From positions 1,860,001 through 1,924,000 of the forward strand of contig NZ_CAEUHO010000001.1 in the NCBI RefSeq assembly GCF_903181435.1: a stretch of 64,000 nt of DNA. Reading direction: 5' to 3'. Each line of letters starts with the position of its first letter. Position 1 is the stretch's first letter. Source of the stretch: Bacteroides acidifaciens. GTDB lineage: Bacteria > Bacteroidota > Bacteroidia > Bacteroidales > Bacteroidaceae. Below, piece by piece: positions 33,174 through 42,653 of the stretch. The notes beneath the pieces were generated by a model that saw only the letters and a program-made list of their open reading frames with translations, made no database searches and was not told where the DNA came from. The position numbers were made by a program, and so were the translations under genes.

Positions 33174-33439
33174 GTATATTCAAACTAATAGGGCGCAAAG
33201 ATAAAAACTATTTAGTCCCATTCAAAACTTTTAGCTTTCATTTCGCGCCCCATATATGGTCTGATTCTTAATATCCTGAAATCTTATTGGCAACCCTTTA
33301 CCGCCTTACCTATTATTTTGTTTTTAATCTTTGCAAAACTTCTGTCTTTACTTTATTATCCTTTCTCTTTTTACCCGCATATTGACATTTACAGACTTTT
33401 CACCTATTATCCCATTACATATTCTTTGTTATTTCTTTG
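33174..33439. other. Intergenic stretch without gene
   Basis: 266 bp, AT-rich. Nothing beyond the presumed promoter of the leftward exchanger gene and the 3' region of the lipoprotein gene was seen. Confidence 0.4.
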
Positions 33440-33886
33440 TTATCTTTTCCCCTGATATTCCACAAAGTTATTCCGTCCGTCCAGATAACCGCTCAACCTG
33501 TTGCCACCGATATATACGTCATCCAGATATGATACATCATTCGGTCCATAAGACATACGGATAGAGGTCTGTGCGTAGTTATCCCAGCTCCAACGGAATT
33601 TATATTCAAATTCCTTTACGTAACCGTTGGGATACTTCACCCGTATATAGTCAATCCCTGTACGATCTAAAAAGAAGTCTAGTTCCTGACGGCAATAGTT
33701 ACCATCTATATCCCAATAAGAACTCGCCCACGTGCGGCTGCATAAATCGACAGAACGATTGTAATAACCTCCGCTAATATTATCATCATCATAAAAGCTG
33801 TCAATTTCTACTTCGCAAGAAGTAAAGCTTATCATCAATACGGCCATCAAAGCCAAGCCTAAGTATCTGAATGTGTTCGTTTTCAT
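33440..33886 (-). CDS. Small lipoprotein, unknown
   Basis: 148 residues; signal with lipobox FTSC (LALMAVLMISFTSCEVE), an acidic spacer (DSFYDDDN) and a tryptophan/tyrosine-rich beta domain (WASSYWDIDGNYCRQELDFF, YVKEFEYKFRWSWDNY) that looks like a lipocalin-like fold. Not recognised. Divergent from ravA. Confidence 0.7.
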   Translation of the reverse strand: MKTNTFRYLGLALMAVLMISFTSCEVEIDSFYDDDNISGGYYNRSVDLCSRTWASSYWDIDGNYCRQELDFFLDRTGIDYIRVKYPNGYVKEFEYKFRWSWDNYAQTSIRMSYGPNDVSYLDDVYIGGNRLSGYLDGRNNFVEYQGKR

Positions 33887-34033
33887 ATTCCTTTATTTTT
33901 AATGGTTATTTATTATTATCTATCATTTATCTTTCGATATGACAAAAGTATAGAATGAAATTTCCCCATAAAACTGAAAATTCCTACTGATTGAGAGGAA
34001 ATCCCCTAAAGCTTCCGGAACTGATAAAATTCG

Positions 34034-34079
34034 TTTCAAGGAATTATGAAGTTCATTTCAAGGAATTCTTGTATCTTTG
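34034..34079 (+). promoter_or_regulatory. ravA promoter with twin direct repeats
   Basis: TTTCAAGGAATT occurs at 34034-34045 and 34056-34067, 22 bp apart (two helical turns), inside longer related 20-bp units. The -7 box TATCTTTG follows at 34072-34079. The spacing suggests a dimeric activator site for ravA-viaA; the regulator is unknown. Confidence 0.55.
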
Positions 34080-34113
34080 TCCCCCACTGACAACACATAA
34101 AATCATCTGTCGT

Positions 34114-35688
34114 ATGAAGTCTATCAAATCGCATATCACCCAATTACTAAAGTCTCTCAACGAGGGAGTATTTGAAAAGGAACATACCATCGCACTTTCC
34201 CTGCTGTCAGCTATGGCAGGTGAGAGCATCTTTCTGTTGGGTCCCCCCGGGGTAGCCAAGAGTCTGGTGGCTCGAAGGCTCAAGCTTGCTTTCAAGGATG
34301 CGGACGCTTTTGAGTATCTGATGTCACGCTTCAGTACACCCGACGAAATATTCGGCCCAGTTTCTATATCCAAGTTGAAGGACGAAGATACATACGAACG
34401 CATCACAAAAGGGTATTTACCCACGGCCACGATTGTTTTCCTGGATGAAATATGGAAAGCCGGACCTGCCATTCAGAATTCACTCCTGACGGTTATCAAT
34501 GAAAAGATATATCGCAACGGACAGTTCACGGTTCGTGTACCTCTGAAAGCCCTGATTGCCGCTTCCAACGAACTATCCGCCAAAGGCGAAGGACTGGAAG
34601 CATTGTACGACCGTTTCCTGGTTCGCCAGTTTGTAGGATGCATCGAGCAGGAATATGCTTTCGACCAGATGATTTCTTCCACGAAAGAGATGGAACCCGA
34701 AATTCCCAGAGAACTCCAGATAAACGATGAATTATACTCTAAAATACAAGCTGAAAGTGAAAAAGTAGGAATCCATTATACAATCTTCGAACTGATTCAT
34801 AATATCAAACGGGAAATAGAGCTGTATAACACAGGACGCGATGAAAATACCCCGCCCATCTATATATCTGACCGCCGCTGGAAGAAAATAGTAGGTCTGC
34901 TCCGCACTTCCGCCTATCTGAACGAATCTGCGGGAATCCACTTCTCCGATTGTCTCTTGATGAGTGCCTGCCTGTGGGACGAAGTCTCTCAATTACCCAT
35001 TATCGAAGAAATGGTAGAGCAATCCATAACACGGGGTATCAATGCTTATCTGTTAGGCGAAAAAAGGTTGGAGCAGAAACTGGATAGCTTGAAAGAAAAT
35101 ATGAAATCCGAACATAGCCTGCGGGAACTCAGCGACCCGGGAATCCAGGTGGTAGATACATTTTATCATCGCATCGAGGGATATCATATCGCCGGAAACC
35201 TGCTCATATTTGCTTCGGACTACCAATCTCTGAAAAAAGACAGCAACCGGCTATTCTATATCCAGCAAGATAAGTTTCGCCCTGTCAACAAAATCCTGAA
35301 AGCCTACGACTTCGTAAAAAACAGGAACGTTGCACAAAAGAACATTTATTCTCTCCGAAAAGGAAAGCGCTCTGTTTTTGTCAACAACCAGGAGTATCCG
35401 CTATTATGCTACGACAATTGCGACCCTCTGCCGGCACAGCAAGATGACAGTACTCCGTTCGAATTCACCTTGCAGGAAGTCATCGACCTGCTCCATCAGA
35501 TGGAAGTAGAATACAAGACGATTTCAGAACGGGAGACTGCATACACGAAAGAACATCTTTTCCTGAGCCCATCACAGAAAAGCAAGATTAGACGGATTTT
35601 AGGAGAAACTGCACATATCATCGAAAACTACCGGAACGAGCTTCGCATCATCGCCCATGCCCATGAACAAGAGAACAGAGAGTATTAG
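34114..35688 (+). CDS. ravA: MoxR-family AAA+ ATPase RavA
   Basis: 524 residues from ATG 34114 (MKSIKSHITQLLKSLNEGVF), 35 bp after a -7 box; an upstream in-frame ATG would precede the promoter. Walker A LLGPPGVAKSLVARRL, Walker B TIVFLDEIWKAG, and the sensor region RVPLKALIAASNELSAKGEG. C-terminal helical domain to SPSQKSKIRRILGE. RavA forms hexamers that work with the VWA protein ViaA as a chaperone-like pair, linked in E. coli to respiratory complexes and aminoglycoside uptake. The viaA start overlaps its end. Confidence 0.9.
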   Translation: MKSIKSHITQLLKSLNEGVFEKEHTIALSLLSAMAGESIFLLGPPGVAKSLVARRLKLAFKDADAFEYLMSRFSTPDEIFGPVSISKLKDEDTYERITKGYLPTATIVFLDEIWKAGPAIQNSLLTVINEKIYRNGQFTVRVPLKALIAASNELSAKGEGLEALYDRFLVRQFVGCIEQEYAFDQMISSTKEMEPEIPRELQINDELYSKIQAESEKVGIHYTIFELIHNIKREIELYNTGRDENTPPIYISDRRWKKIVGLLRTSAYLNESAGIHFSDCLLMSACLWDEVSQLPIIEEMVEQSITRGINAYLLGEKRLEQKLDSLKENMKSEHSLRELSDPGIQVVDTFYHRIEGYHIAGNLLIFASDYQSLKKDSNRLFYIQQDKFRPVNKILKAYDFVKNRNVAQKNIYSLRKGKRSVFVNNQEYPLLCYDNCDPLPAQQDDSTPFEFTLQEVIDLLHQMEVEYKTISERETAYTKEHLFLSPSQKSKIRRILGETAHIIENYRNELRIIAHAHEQENREY

Positions 35689-37090
35689 GCTCAAACACCT
35701 GCAAGACATCTACTACGAGAAATTGCAGGGAATAGCCTACGACGTGTACGACGAACAACTGCACAACTTGATTATCCGCCCCGAAGAACTGGATGCGGAT
35801 ATTCATCAGTATTTTCGCCATACACAACCCTCTTTGCAGGATTTCTATTCCCGTTATGCATCGCAATGGGAATATTTCCACGAAATGGATGAAGCGTCCG
35901 ATGCCAAGTTTCTCCAATTTCTGAAAAACAGTGCTTATCCCTTTTCCATGAAATATCACCTGGTAGACCTGAACGTGAAATATTATCTCCAACGTTTTGC
36001 TGTTATCAGCCCGCGTTCCAAGGAATGGAAAGCTCTGCGTGCTCTTTTTTTCGACAAATGGCATACGTTACTCTCGAACAACGAGTTCAACTACCAGATG
36101 GAGCATATCGAACAACTCTGTGATGACTTTTACCGTCTTCAACTGTCACTCTCCAAAAATCTCCCGGTGCGCGGCGGTTCACGCCTCGTCTGGCTGCTCC
36201 GTAACCACAAACAGATAGCGGAGCAAATCCTGGAATACGAAGAAACCATCAAACGGAATCCAGTAATCCGCGAATTGGTGGAGATATTAGGAAAGAAGCA
36301 TCAAAGCAGCCGGAAACGTTTCAAAATGACTGCGGGCATCCATCGGGAGCAAATCGTGTCGCATGCCACACGCAGTGATATTACAGGCATCAGTGAAGGA
36401 AACGATTTGAACAGCCTTCTCCCTCTCGAATATTGCTACCTGGCAGAAAAAAGCCTGCAAACCGTATTCTTCGAACGTTTTATAGAGAAACGGCTTCAAG
36501 TTATCGATTACCAATCGCACGAAAAGCAAGCTATCAATGACAAGAAAATGGCAGGAAATGAAGTCTCCGAAGAAGCCGAAGGTCCTTTCATCGTCTGCCT
36601 GGATACTTCCGGTTCTATGGCGGGAGAACGGGAAAGAATCGCGAAGTCAACCTTGCTCGCCATCGCCGAACTGACGGAAGTGCAACATCGGAAATGCTAT
36701 ATCATCCTTTTCTCGGATGATATTGAATGTATTGAAATCACCGATTTGGGGAGTAGCTTCGACCGTCTTGTCGATTTCCTGAGCCAGTCTTTTCATGGTG
36801 GCACAGATATGGAACCCGTTATCACTCATGCTTTGCGAAAAATCAGCGAGGAAGGATATATGAAAGCAGACATCATCACAGTGTCCGACTTTGAAATGCA
36901 TCCTGTCGATAATATGTTAGCCAAAAGCATAGAGCGGGCAAAAGCCAAACAGACAAAGATGTATGCCATTTCTTTAGGCGGTAAAAGCGCTGAAGCCAGT
37001 TATCTGAAATTATGTGATAAATATTGGGAATATAGCATTCAGAGCGCCGAAAAACTTAATAAAAATAGAATTGAAGAATCAAATATTTAA
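35657..37090 (+). CDS. viaA: VWA-domain protein ViaA
   Basis: 477 residues. The N-terminal helical half leads to a C-terminal von Willebrand A domain with the MIDAS motif FIVCLDTSGSMAGERE (DxSxS) near residue 312, and the downstream threonine and aspartate in FHGGTDMEPV and ITVSDFEMH. It binds RavA. The start lies 32 bp inside ravA, so translation is coupled. Confidence 0.9.
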   Translation: MPMNKRTESIRLKHLQDIYYEKLQGIAYDVYDEQLHNLIIRPEELDADIHQYFRHTQPSLQDFYSRYASQWEYFHEMDEASDAKFLQFLKNSAYPFSMKYHLVDLNVKYYLQRFAVISPRSKEWKALRALFFDKWHTLLSNNEFNYQMEHIEQLCDDFYRLQLSLSKNLPVRGGSRLVWLLRNHKQIAEQILEYEETIKRNPVIRELVEILGKKHQSSRKRFKMTAGIHREQIVSHATRSDITGISEGNDLNSLLPLEYCYLAEKSLQTVFFERFIEKRLQVIDYQSHEKQAINDKKMAGNEVSEEAEGPFIVCLDTSGSMAGERERIAKSTLLAIAELTEVQHRKCYIILFSDDIECIEITDLGSSFDRLVDFLSQSFHGGTDMEPVITHALRKISEEGYMKADIITVSDFEMHPVDNMLAKSIERAKAKQTKMYAISLGGKSAEASYLKLCDKYWEYSIQSAEKLNKNRIEESNI

Positions 37091-37148
37091 TCAATGTTAT
37101 AAAACATGCGTTTTTCCTTGTTTTATTTGCTAATTTCACAGAAGTCCG

Positions 37149-37231
37149 TATATTTGCAATGTGTTTTTCATAGTATTAGATTTAAGGTTAACAAAAAAGA
37201 TTGGCTGTCTGGGATAGATAGCCTTTTTTTT
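37149..37231 (+). ncRNA. Candidate small RNA with own promoter and terminator
   Basis: A near-perfect Bacteroides promoter (-33 TTTG at 37126-37129, 19 bp, -7 TATATTTG at 37149-37156) is followed after about 45 bp by an intrinsic terminator: GGCTGTCT / AGATAGCC (37203-37223) and eight T. The transcript would be about 65-70 nt and contains TTTAAGGTTAACAAAAAAG with no open frame. It lies between viaA and tRNA-Ser. Confidence 0.65.
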
Positions 37232-37441
37232 ATGCTTATTTCTCTGCTCTTTTTTTCTGTATCCCTATAATGTCAATATCCAGTCAACATAGTTACTTTA
37301 TTATATAAGAATGACAAAAGCCAAAGACACCGAAAAAAAATTCTCCCGTTTAATATTTGAAACATAGGATGTTATCTCCTTTCTCAAAAAAACAGTAAAA
37401 AAAATCTTGCTAAAAGATTTGCATAGTCGAAAACTTCCCCT

Positions 37442-37449
37442 TATCTTTG
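37442..37449 (+). promoter_or_regulatory. -7 box TATCTTTG of tRNA-Ser
   Basis: A consensus -7 box about 30 bp before the tRNA-Ser 5' end. Confidence 0.5.
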
Positions 37450-37479
37450 CACCGCATTTGAGAGAGAATGCGGGTTCAA

Positions 37480-37566
37480 GGAAGTTTGGGTGAGTGGCTG
37501 AAACCACCAGTTTGCTAAACTGACGTACTCGTAAGGGTACCGGGGGTTCGAATCCCCCAGCTTCCG
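37480..37566 (+). tRNA. tRNA-Ser (GCT)
   Basis: 87 nt, class II. Acceptor GGAAGTT/AGCTTCC, anticodon loop TTGCTAA with anticodon GCT, long variable arm GTACTCGTAAGGGTAC, T arm GGGGG-TTCGAAT-CCCCC, discriminator G. Normal anticodon loop, unlike the phage-borne tRNA-like genes. CCA not encoded. Confidence 0.95.
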
Positions 37567-37581
37567 CAAAATCTCAATATA

Positions 37582-37615
37582 AAAAAGAGCTAAGTTTTAG
37601 AACTTAGCTCTTTTT
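37582..37615 (+). terminator. Terminator after tRNA-Ser
   Basis: AAAAAGAGCTAAGTT pairs with AACTTAGCTCTTTTT; the T run completes an intrinsic terminator. Confidence 0.8.
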
Positions 37616-37632
37616 AAATCAATTAAAACTCC

Positions 37633-37704
37633 GGTGGGTTCGTCTAACGGTTAGGACACATGCCTCTCACGCATGTAATACGAGTTCGATTCTCGTACCC
37701 ACTA
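37633..37704 (+). tRNA. tRNA-Glu (CTC)
   Basis: 72 nt. Acceptor GGTGGGT/ACCCACT, anticodon stem-loop CATGC-CTCTCAC-GCATG with anticodon CTC in a regular 7-nt loop, T arm ACGAG-TTCGATT-CTCGT. Serves as an in-window control for the shortened CATG stems in the phage genes. Confidence 0.95.
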
Positions 37705-37717
37705 CTTTCTGATTATT

Positions 37718-37747
37718 AGCCCCTTACAAGTAGTAAGGGGCTTTTTT
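37718..37747 (+). terminator. Terminator after tRNA-Glu
   Basis: Perfect 10-bp stem AGCCCCTTAC / GTAAGGGGCT, 5-nt loop, then a T run. Confidence 0.85.
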
Positions 37748-37838
37748 ATTACCTCATATTTATCTCAAGATATTGTTTTTAGGCGTTATAAAGTAATATT
37801 CTCAAAAGAAAAAACGCAAATTGTAGTTAGAACTACAC

Positions 37839-38567
37839 TTACTCTTCTAATTTATATATCTCAAAGAAAGATTCCCTATCAATCCTCAGTCGAATTCTAT
37901 CTTCCCGCTTCTGCCCTGCCAGATTCACAAACAAGTTGAAATATAACTGGCTGAAAGAAAGGTTCGAACGATTATATTCTATATCGAATGTCCAGGTTCT
38001 GCGAAAAGAGTCGAAATAGGCAAATGATTGCTCCCCGCCTGTACACATAAAGACTTCAGGGAAAGATGCAGGCGGATACGGCTGAAACAAGCTCGCCAGT
38101 TGGGCATAAACAAAGTCAATCATCCATTCGTCCCCAGACAAGGTCAATTCGCCTTTCAAGCGAAGCTTTACTGCATATGCCGTGGTTACGTCCGGCGAGG
38201 TATAGACAGGAACCTGGCTTTCTTCCGGATAGTTGCCATCCTTGTAGCCAAGGCTCATCGTCAATCCCGATTTACCGATTCCATTAAACCCGTTTGCTTC
38301 CTGACCAGCCAATTGATTTTTCAGATTCACCATAAATGTCAGTTTGCCGAGGATAGGATCCCCCGGATATTGCGCTACCGTGTCCAGCACATAATCTTCA
38401 GTATTATAACTTCGGGCAACCAATTCACCCTTTCCATCTTCCAAAGCCGGACCGCCATTCTCTACATCCACATTACCTACCGGATAATAAATAGCATCAT
38501 TATCCCTCGCACAGCTACAGAAACAAAGCAGTAATACTGCCAATCCTATTATCTTATTCATTATCAT
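37839..38567 (-). CDS. Lipoprotein, unknown
   Basis: About 242 residues from ATG 38567 (MIMNKIIGLAVLLLCFCSC); the longer upstream frame has no signal and crosses the crp promoter. Lipobox CFCSC, then a short disordered linker and a beta-rich domain (ELTLSGDEWMIDFVYAQL, FRRTWTFDIEYNRSNL) with alternating strands. Not recognised; perhaps surface exposed. Divergent from the Crp-type regulator, which may control it. Confidence 0.65.
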   Translation of the reverse strand: MIMNKIIGLAVLLLCFCSCARDNDAIYYPVGNVDVENGGPALEDGKGELVARSYNTEDYVLDTVAQYPGDPILGKLTFMVNLKNQLAGQEANGFNGIGKSGLTMSLGYKDGNYPEESQVPVYTSPDVTTAYAVKLRLKGELTLSGDEWMIDFVYAQLASLFQPYPPASFPEVFMCTGGEQSFAYFDSFRRTWTFDIEYNRSNLSFSQLYFNLFVNLAGQKREDRIRLRIDRESFFEIYKLEE

Positions 38568-38639
38568 CTTACATCTTGATTTAGAGAACAAATATACATC
38601 TTTTTTGCAGCACACTTGATTTATGTCAACCGTTTTTAG

Positions 38640-38647
38640 TATTTTTG
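38640..38647 (+). promoter_or_regulatory. -7 box TATTTTTG of the Crp-type gene
   Basis: A consensus -7 box 22 bp before ATG 38670, in the 100-bp divergent region. Confidence 0.5.
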
Positions 38648-38669
38648 CACACAACAAGACAGAAAAGAC

Positions 38670-39254
38670 ATGGATACACTATTAAGAGATACCGTAAATG
38701 CCGTTGTAAACTCCCGTTTTCCCGAGATGAGTATAGAAGGAAGGCGACAGATAGAAAGCATACTGATTCGTAAAGAATTCCCTAAAGGCGCTATCGCGCT
38801 GAATGAAGGAGAAGTTGCCCACGAAATCGTATTTGTCGGCAAAGGAATGCTCAGACAGTACTACTATAAGAATGGAAAAGACGTCACCGAACACTTCTCT
38901 TATGAAGGCTGTATTGTCATGTGTATCGAAAGTTTTTTGAAACAAGTACCTACACGGCTGATTGTAGAAACCCTGGAACCTTCCATCATCTACCTGTTCC
39001 CCCGGGATATGATACAAAAACTGGCGAGAGAGAACTGGGAAATCAATATGTTCTATCAGAAAATATTGGAATACTCCCTTATCGTATCACAAGTAAAAGC
39101 AGACTCCTGGCGTTTTGAATCCGCCCGCGAACGCTATAACCTCTTGCTCGAAACCCATCCCGAAATCATCAAACGGGCTCCACTGGCGCACATAGCCTCT
39201 TACCTGCTGATGACACCCGAAACATTAAGCCGCGTACGTTCCGGGGTGCTATAA
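38670..39254 (+). CDS. Crp/Fnr-family transcription regulator
   Basis: 194 residues. Cyclic-nucleotide-binding fold with FPKGAIALNEGEVAHEIVFV and a helix KNGKDVTEHFSYEGC; the C-terminal HTH is short, ending LAHIASYLLMTPETLSRVRS, as in Bacteroides homologues where effector residues are not conserved. The effector is unknown. Possibly regulates the divergent lipoprotein gene. Confidence 0.88.
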   Translation: MDTLLRDTVNAVVNSRFPEMSIEGRRQIESILIRKEFPKGAIALNEGEVAHEIVFVGKGMLRQYYYKNGKDVTEHFSYEGCIVMCIESFLKQVPTRLIVETLEPSIIYLFPRDMIQKLARENWEINMFYQKILEYSLIVSQVKADSWRFESARERYNLLLETHPEIIKRAPLAHIASYLLMTPETLSRVRSGVL

Positions 39255-39287
39255 AGACATTCCCATCTGCGATAACGGAATTTCCCG

Positions 39288-40190
39288 TTATCGGCTTTTC
39301 CGATATTCCTTGGGAGACATGCCCGTATAATGCTTAAAGTACTTCCCAAAGAAAGACTGGTTCGCGAAATTCAACCGGTCGGCAATCTCCTGTATATTCA
39401 TACTTGAAGAATTCAACAACGCTTTCGCTTCCAGAATAACAAATTCATCAATCCACTCTCCTACTGTTTTTCCACTAACCTCTTTCACCACGCCCGATAA
39501 ATGCTTGGGAGTCAGACAGAGTTGGTCCGCATAAAATTGCACACTACGCTCAGACTGATATGACTCAACCAACGACTCATAAAAACGTTCGAAGATATAC
39601 TCTTTCCTGCTTTTCGCTTTAGGCGAGGCAGCCGCCGCAGGAGCATGGTTGTTAAAGATATTGCAAAGTTCGAAGAAAAAGCCCTGCATCAGCCCCAACA
39701 CAACTTCCCTGCGGTATGTCCCCTCTTTATCCCTCAACCGCTTTCTCACAAACACATGATACTCCTTAACCACTTCCTGCTCATGCGGAGCAAGGTTGAA
39801 ACACGGATAATCCTTCAGATAGAAAAACAATGAAAGCATATTTCCCATTTTAGGCAACGTCTCAAATACATTCTTCGACACGGCAAAAAATATACCTTTA
39901 TAGTCAGGACTGAAATACCGGTGTTCTATAATCTGATTCGGCAACGCCACCACCATCACCCCCGGCGATAGGTGAAACTCACGTAAACTGATATTAAAAG
40001 CCCCCTCACCTTCCAGACAAAGCCCTATCGTCAACACTTCCATCTTACTTGGACCGTTGTACAATGATATAACGCTCTCCGTATCGAAGAGCGCTATATC
40101 ATTATCGACAACATCTATCTTCTTGAAATCTATATGCTTAGAATGAACTACCGAAGAAATACCAATCTTCGGAACATTTTGAATATCCAT
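39288..40190 (-). CDS. AraC-family transcription regulator
   Basis: 300 residues. The N-terminal cupin-like sensor (VLTIGLCLEGEGAFNISL, SPGVMVVALPNQIIEHRYF) is followed by a C-terminal double HTH with CLTPKHLSGVVKEVSGKTVG and QEIADRLNFANQSFFGKYFK, ending GMSPKEYRKSR. Single gene; target unknown. Confidence 0.92.
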   Translation of the reverse strand: MDIQNVPKIGISSVVHSKHIDFKKIDVVDNDIALFDTESVISLYNGPSKMEVLTIGLCLEGEGAFNISLREFHLSPGVMVVALPNQIIEHRYFSPDYKGIFFAVSKNVFETLPKMGNMLSLFFYLKDYPCFNLAPHEQEVVKEYHVFVRKRLRDKEGTYRREVVLGLMQGFFFELCNIFNNHAPAAAASPKAKSRKEYIFERFYESLVESYQSERSVQFYADQLCLTPKHLSGVVKEVSGKTVGEWIDEFVILEAKALLNSSSMNIQEIADRLNFANQSFFGKYFKHYTGMSPKEYRKSR

Positions 40191-40520
40191 GTTCTCTCTC
40201 TTTTTTCCGACAAATATACCAGCTATAAATCAGAAACACAAGCCAAGACAGGATATTACAAGACAAAATGAACACTTTTTGCTACTTATTGACCACCCCA
40301 AATAGATAGAAACGAAGATCCTTATCCAACCGGAAAGGAGAACCATCCGCCATACTGACAATCAAATGAAGAAGATAAAAAGATATCCGGAATACTTTGG
40401 CATAATCATGCAGTTTTGATGTGTCAATTCATTTATTTAAGCTGCAAATATAATAAAACTTGTCGGGTTTATGAGATTTATATGTATTTTTGTCGCTCAT
40501 TCATTTTCAAAAAACTGTTT
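40191..40520. other. Divergent promoter region of araC-like gene and tex
   Basis: 330 bp without a gene. The -7 box TATTTTTG at 40485-40492 fits the tex start at 40521. No other structure seen. Confidence 0.5.
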
Positions 40521-42653
40521 ATGGAATTATTTCACAAAATGATTTCCGGACTGTTAGGAATACCGGAAAGACAAATAAGCAGTACCCTCCGTCTTTTGGA
40601 CGAAGGTGCTACGATTCCTTTCATCAGCCGCTACCGTAAAGAAGTTACGGGCGGGCTGGATGAAGTCCAGATAGAGCAAATCAAGGAGCAACACGATAAG
40701 TTGTGCGACATAGCCAAACGGAAAGAGACGATTCTCAGCACCATCACCGAACAGGGAAAACTGACCGCCGAACTGGAAAAACGTATCAACGACACTTGGA
40801 ACCCGACGGAATTGGAAGATATTTATCTCCCCTACAAGCCCAAACGGAAGACACGTGCCGAAGCAGCCCGCCAGAAAGGATTGGAACCGCTTGCCACTAT
40901 CCTGATGTTACAAAGAGAAAACAATCTCGACGCCCGTGCCGCATCTTTCGTGAAAGGTGAAGTGAAAGACGTGGAAGACGCTCTGAAAGGAGCCCGTGAC
41001 ATCATCGCCGAACAAGTGAACGAAGACGAACGTGCCCGTAATGCCGTGCGTAACCAATTCGCCCGACAGGCGGAAATCAGCGCCAAAGTAGTGAAAGGCA
41101 AAGAGGAAGAAGCCGCCAAGTACCGTGATTACTTCGACTTCTCCGAACCGCTCAAACGCTGCACTTCCCACCGCCTGCTAGCCATCCGCCGGGCAGAAGC
41201 GGAAGGACTGCTGAAAGTCTCCATCACCCCGGACGACGAAGCGTGCATCGAACGCCTGGAACGCCAGTTCGTACGCGGCAACACCGAATGTAGCCGGCAA
41301 GTGAACGAAGCCACCGTCGACGCTTACAAACGCCTGCTCAAACCTTCCATCGAAACGGAATTTGCCGCCCAATCGAAAGAGAAGGCGGACGATGAAGCCA
41401 TCCGCGTATTTGCCGAAAACCTTCGCCAGCTACTTCTCGCAGCTCCATTGGGGCAGAAACGGGTGCTCGCCATCGACCCCGGATTCCGTACCGGATGCAA
41501 AGTCGTCTGTCTCGACGCACAAGGAAACCTGCTGCACAACGAAAATATCTACCCACATCCGCCGGTCAACAAAACCAGTGAAGCAGCAGCAAAACTCCGT
41601 AAGATGGTCGAAGCCTATCAGATAGAAGCCATCTCCATCGGCAACGGGACGGCAAGCCGTGAAACGGAAGACTTCATCAGCCGCCAAAGTTTCGACCGCC
41701 AGATTCCCGTATTTGTAGTCAGCGAGCAGGGAGCTTCCATCTATTCGGCTTCCAAAATCGCCCGCGACGAATTTCCCGAATATGACGTGACAGTCAGAGG
41801 AGCCGTTTCCATCGGACGCCGGCTGATGGACCCGTTGGCGGAATTAGTCAAGATAGACCCTAAATCCATCGGAGTCGGTCAGTACCAGCACGATGTAGAC
41901 CAGACGAAACTAAAGAAAGCGCTCGACCAGACCGTAGAGAACTGCGTGAACCTCGTCGGAGTCAACCTGAACACGGCAAGCAGCCATCTGCTGACCTATA
42001 TTTCCGGCTTAGGCCCGCAACTGGCGCAAAACATCGTCAACTACCGGGCAGAGAACGGCGCCTTCGGCTCACGCAAAGAACTGATGAAAGTCCCGCGCAT
42101 GGGTGCAAAAGCCTTCGAGCAATGTGCAGGATTCCTACGTATCCCCGGAGCAAAGAACCCGCTGGACAACACAGCCGTGCATCCCGAAAGCTACCACATC
42201 GTAGAGCAGATGGCAAAAGACCTGAAATGTACCGTCAACGAACTGATAGCCGGCAAGGAACTTCGCCAGAAGATTAACATCTCCGACTATATCACTCCCA
42301 CGGTCGGTCTGCCTACCTTACAGGATATCCTGCAAGAGCTTGACAAACCGGGACGTGACCCGCGTAAAGCTATCAAGGTATTCGAATTTGACAAGAACGT
42401 GCGTACCATAGCCGATTTGCGCGAAGGCATGATTCTTCCGGGCATTGTCGGCAATATCACCAATTTCGGTGCTTTCGTCGATATAGGAATCAAGGAGAAC
42501 GGACTCGTGCATCTCTCCCAACTAGCCGAACGTTTCATCTCCGACCCGACGGAAGTCGTATCCATCCATCAGCAAGTCATGGTGAGAGTGATGAACGTAG
42601 ATACCGACCGGAAACGGATTCAACTCAGCATGATTGGGGTACCGCAAGACTGA
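40521..42653 (+). CDS. tex: RNA-binding transcription accessory protein Tex
   Basis: 710 residues from ATG 40521 (MELFHKMISGLLGIPERQIS), chosen from the promoter position. Tex N-domain (FISRYRKEVTGGLDEVQIEQ), YqgF-like RNase H fold (LAIDPGFRTGCKVVCLD), helix-hairpin-helix repeats (YISGLGPQLAQNIVNYR, MKVPRMGAKAFEQCAG) and a C-terminal S1 domain (GIVGNITNFGAFVDIGIKEN). It binds RNA and RNA polymerase. Convergent 29-bp overlap with the CPBP gene. Confidence 0.96.
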   Translation: MELFHKMISGLLGIPERQISSTLRLLDEGATIPFISRYRKEVTGGLDEVQIEQIKEQHDKLCDIAKRKETILSTITEQGKLTAELEKRINDTWNPTELEDIYLPYKPKRKTRAEAARQKGLEPLATILMLQRENNLDARAASFVKGEVKDVEDALKGARDIIAEQVNEDERARNAVRNQFARQAEISAKVVKGKEEEAAKYRDYFDFSEPLKRCTSHRLLAIRRAEAEGLLKVSITPDDEACIERLERQFVRGNTECSRQVNEATVDAYKRLLKPSIETEFAAQSKEKADDEAIRVFAENLRQLLLAAPLGQKRVLAIDPGFRTGCKVVCLDAQGNLLHNENIYPHPPVNKTSEAAAKLRKMVEAYQIEAISIGNGTASRETEDFISRQSFDRQIPVFVVSEQGASIYSASKIARDEFPEYDVTVRGAVSIGRRLMDPLAELVKIDPKSIGVGQYQHDVDQTKLKKALDQTVENCVNLVGVNLNTASSHLLTYISGLGPQLAQNIVNYRAENGAFGSRKELMKVPRMGAKAFEQCAGFLRIPGAKNPLDNTAVHPESYHIVEQMAKDLKCTVNELIAGKELRQKINISDYITPTVGLPTLQDILQELDKPGRDPRKAIKVFEFDKNVRTIADLREGMILPGIVGNITNFGAFVDIGIKENGLVHLSQLAERFISDPTEVVSIHQQVMVRVMNVDTDRKRIQLSMIGVPQD

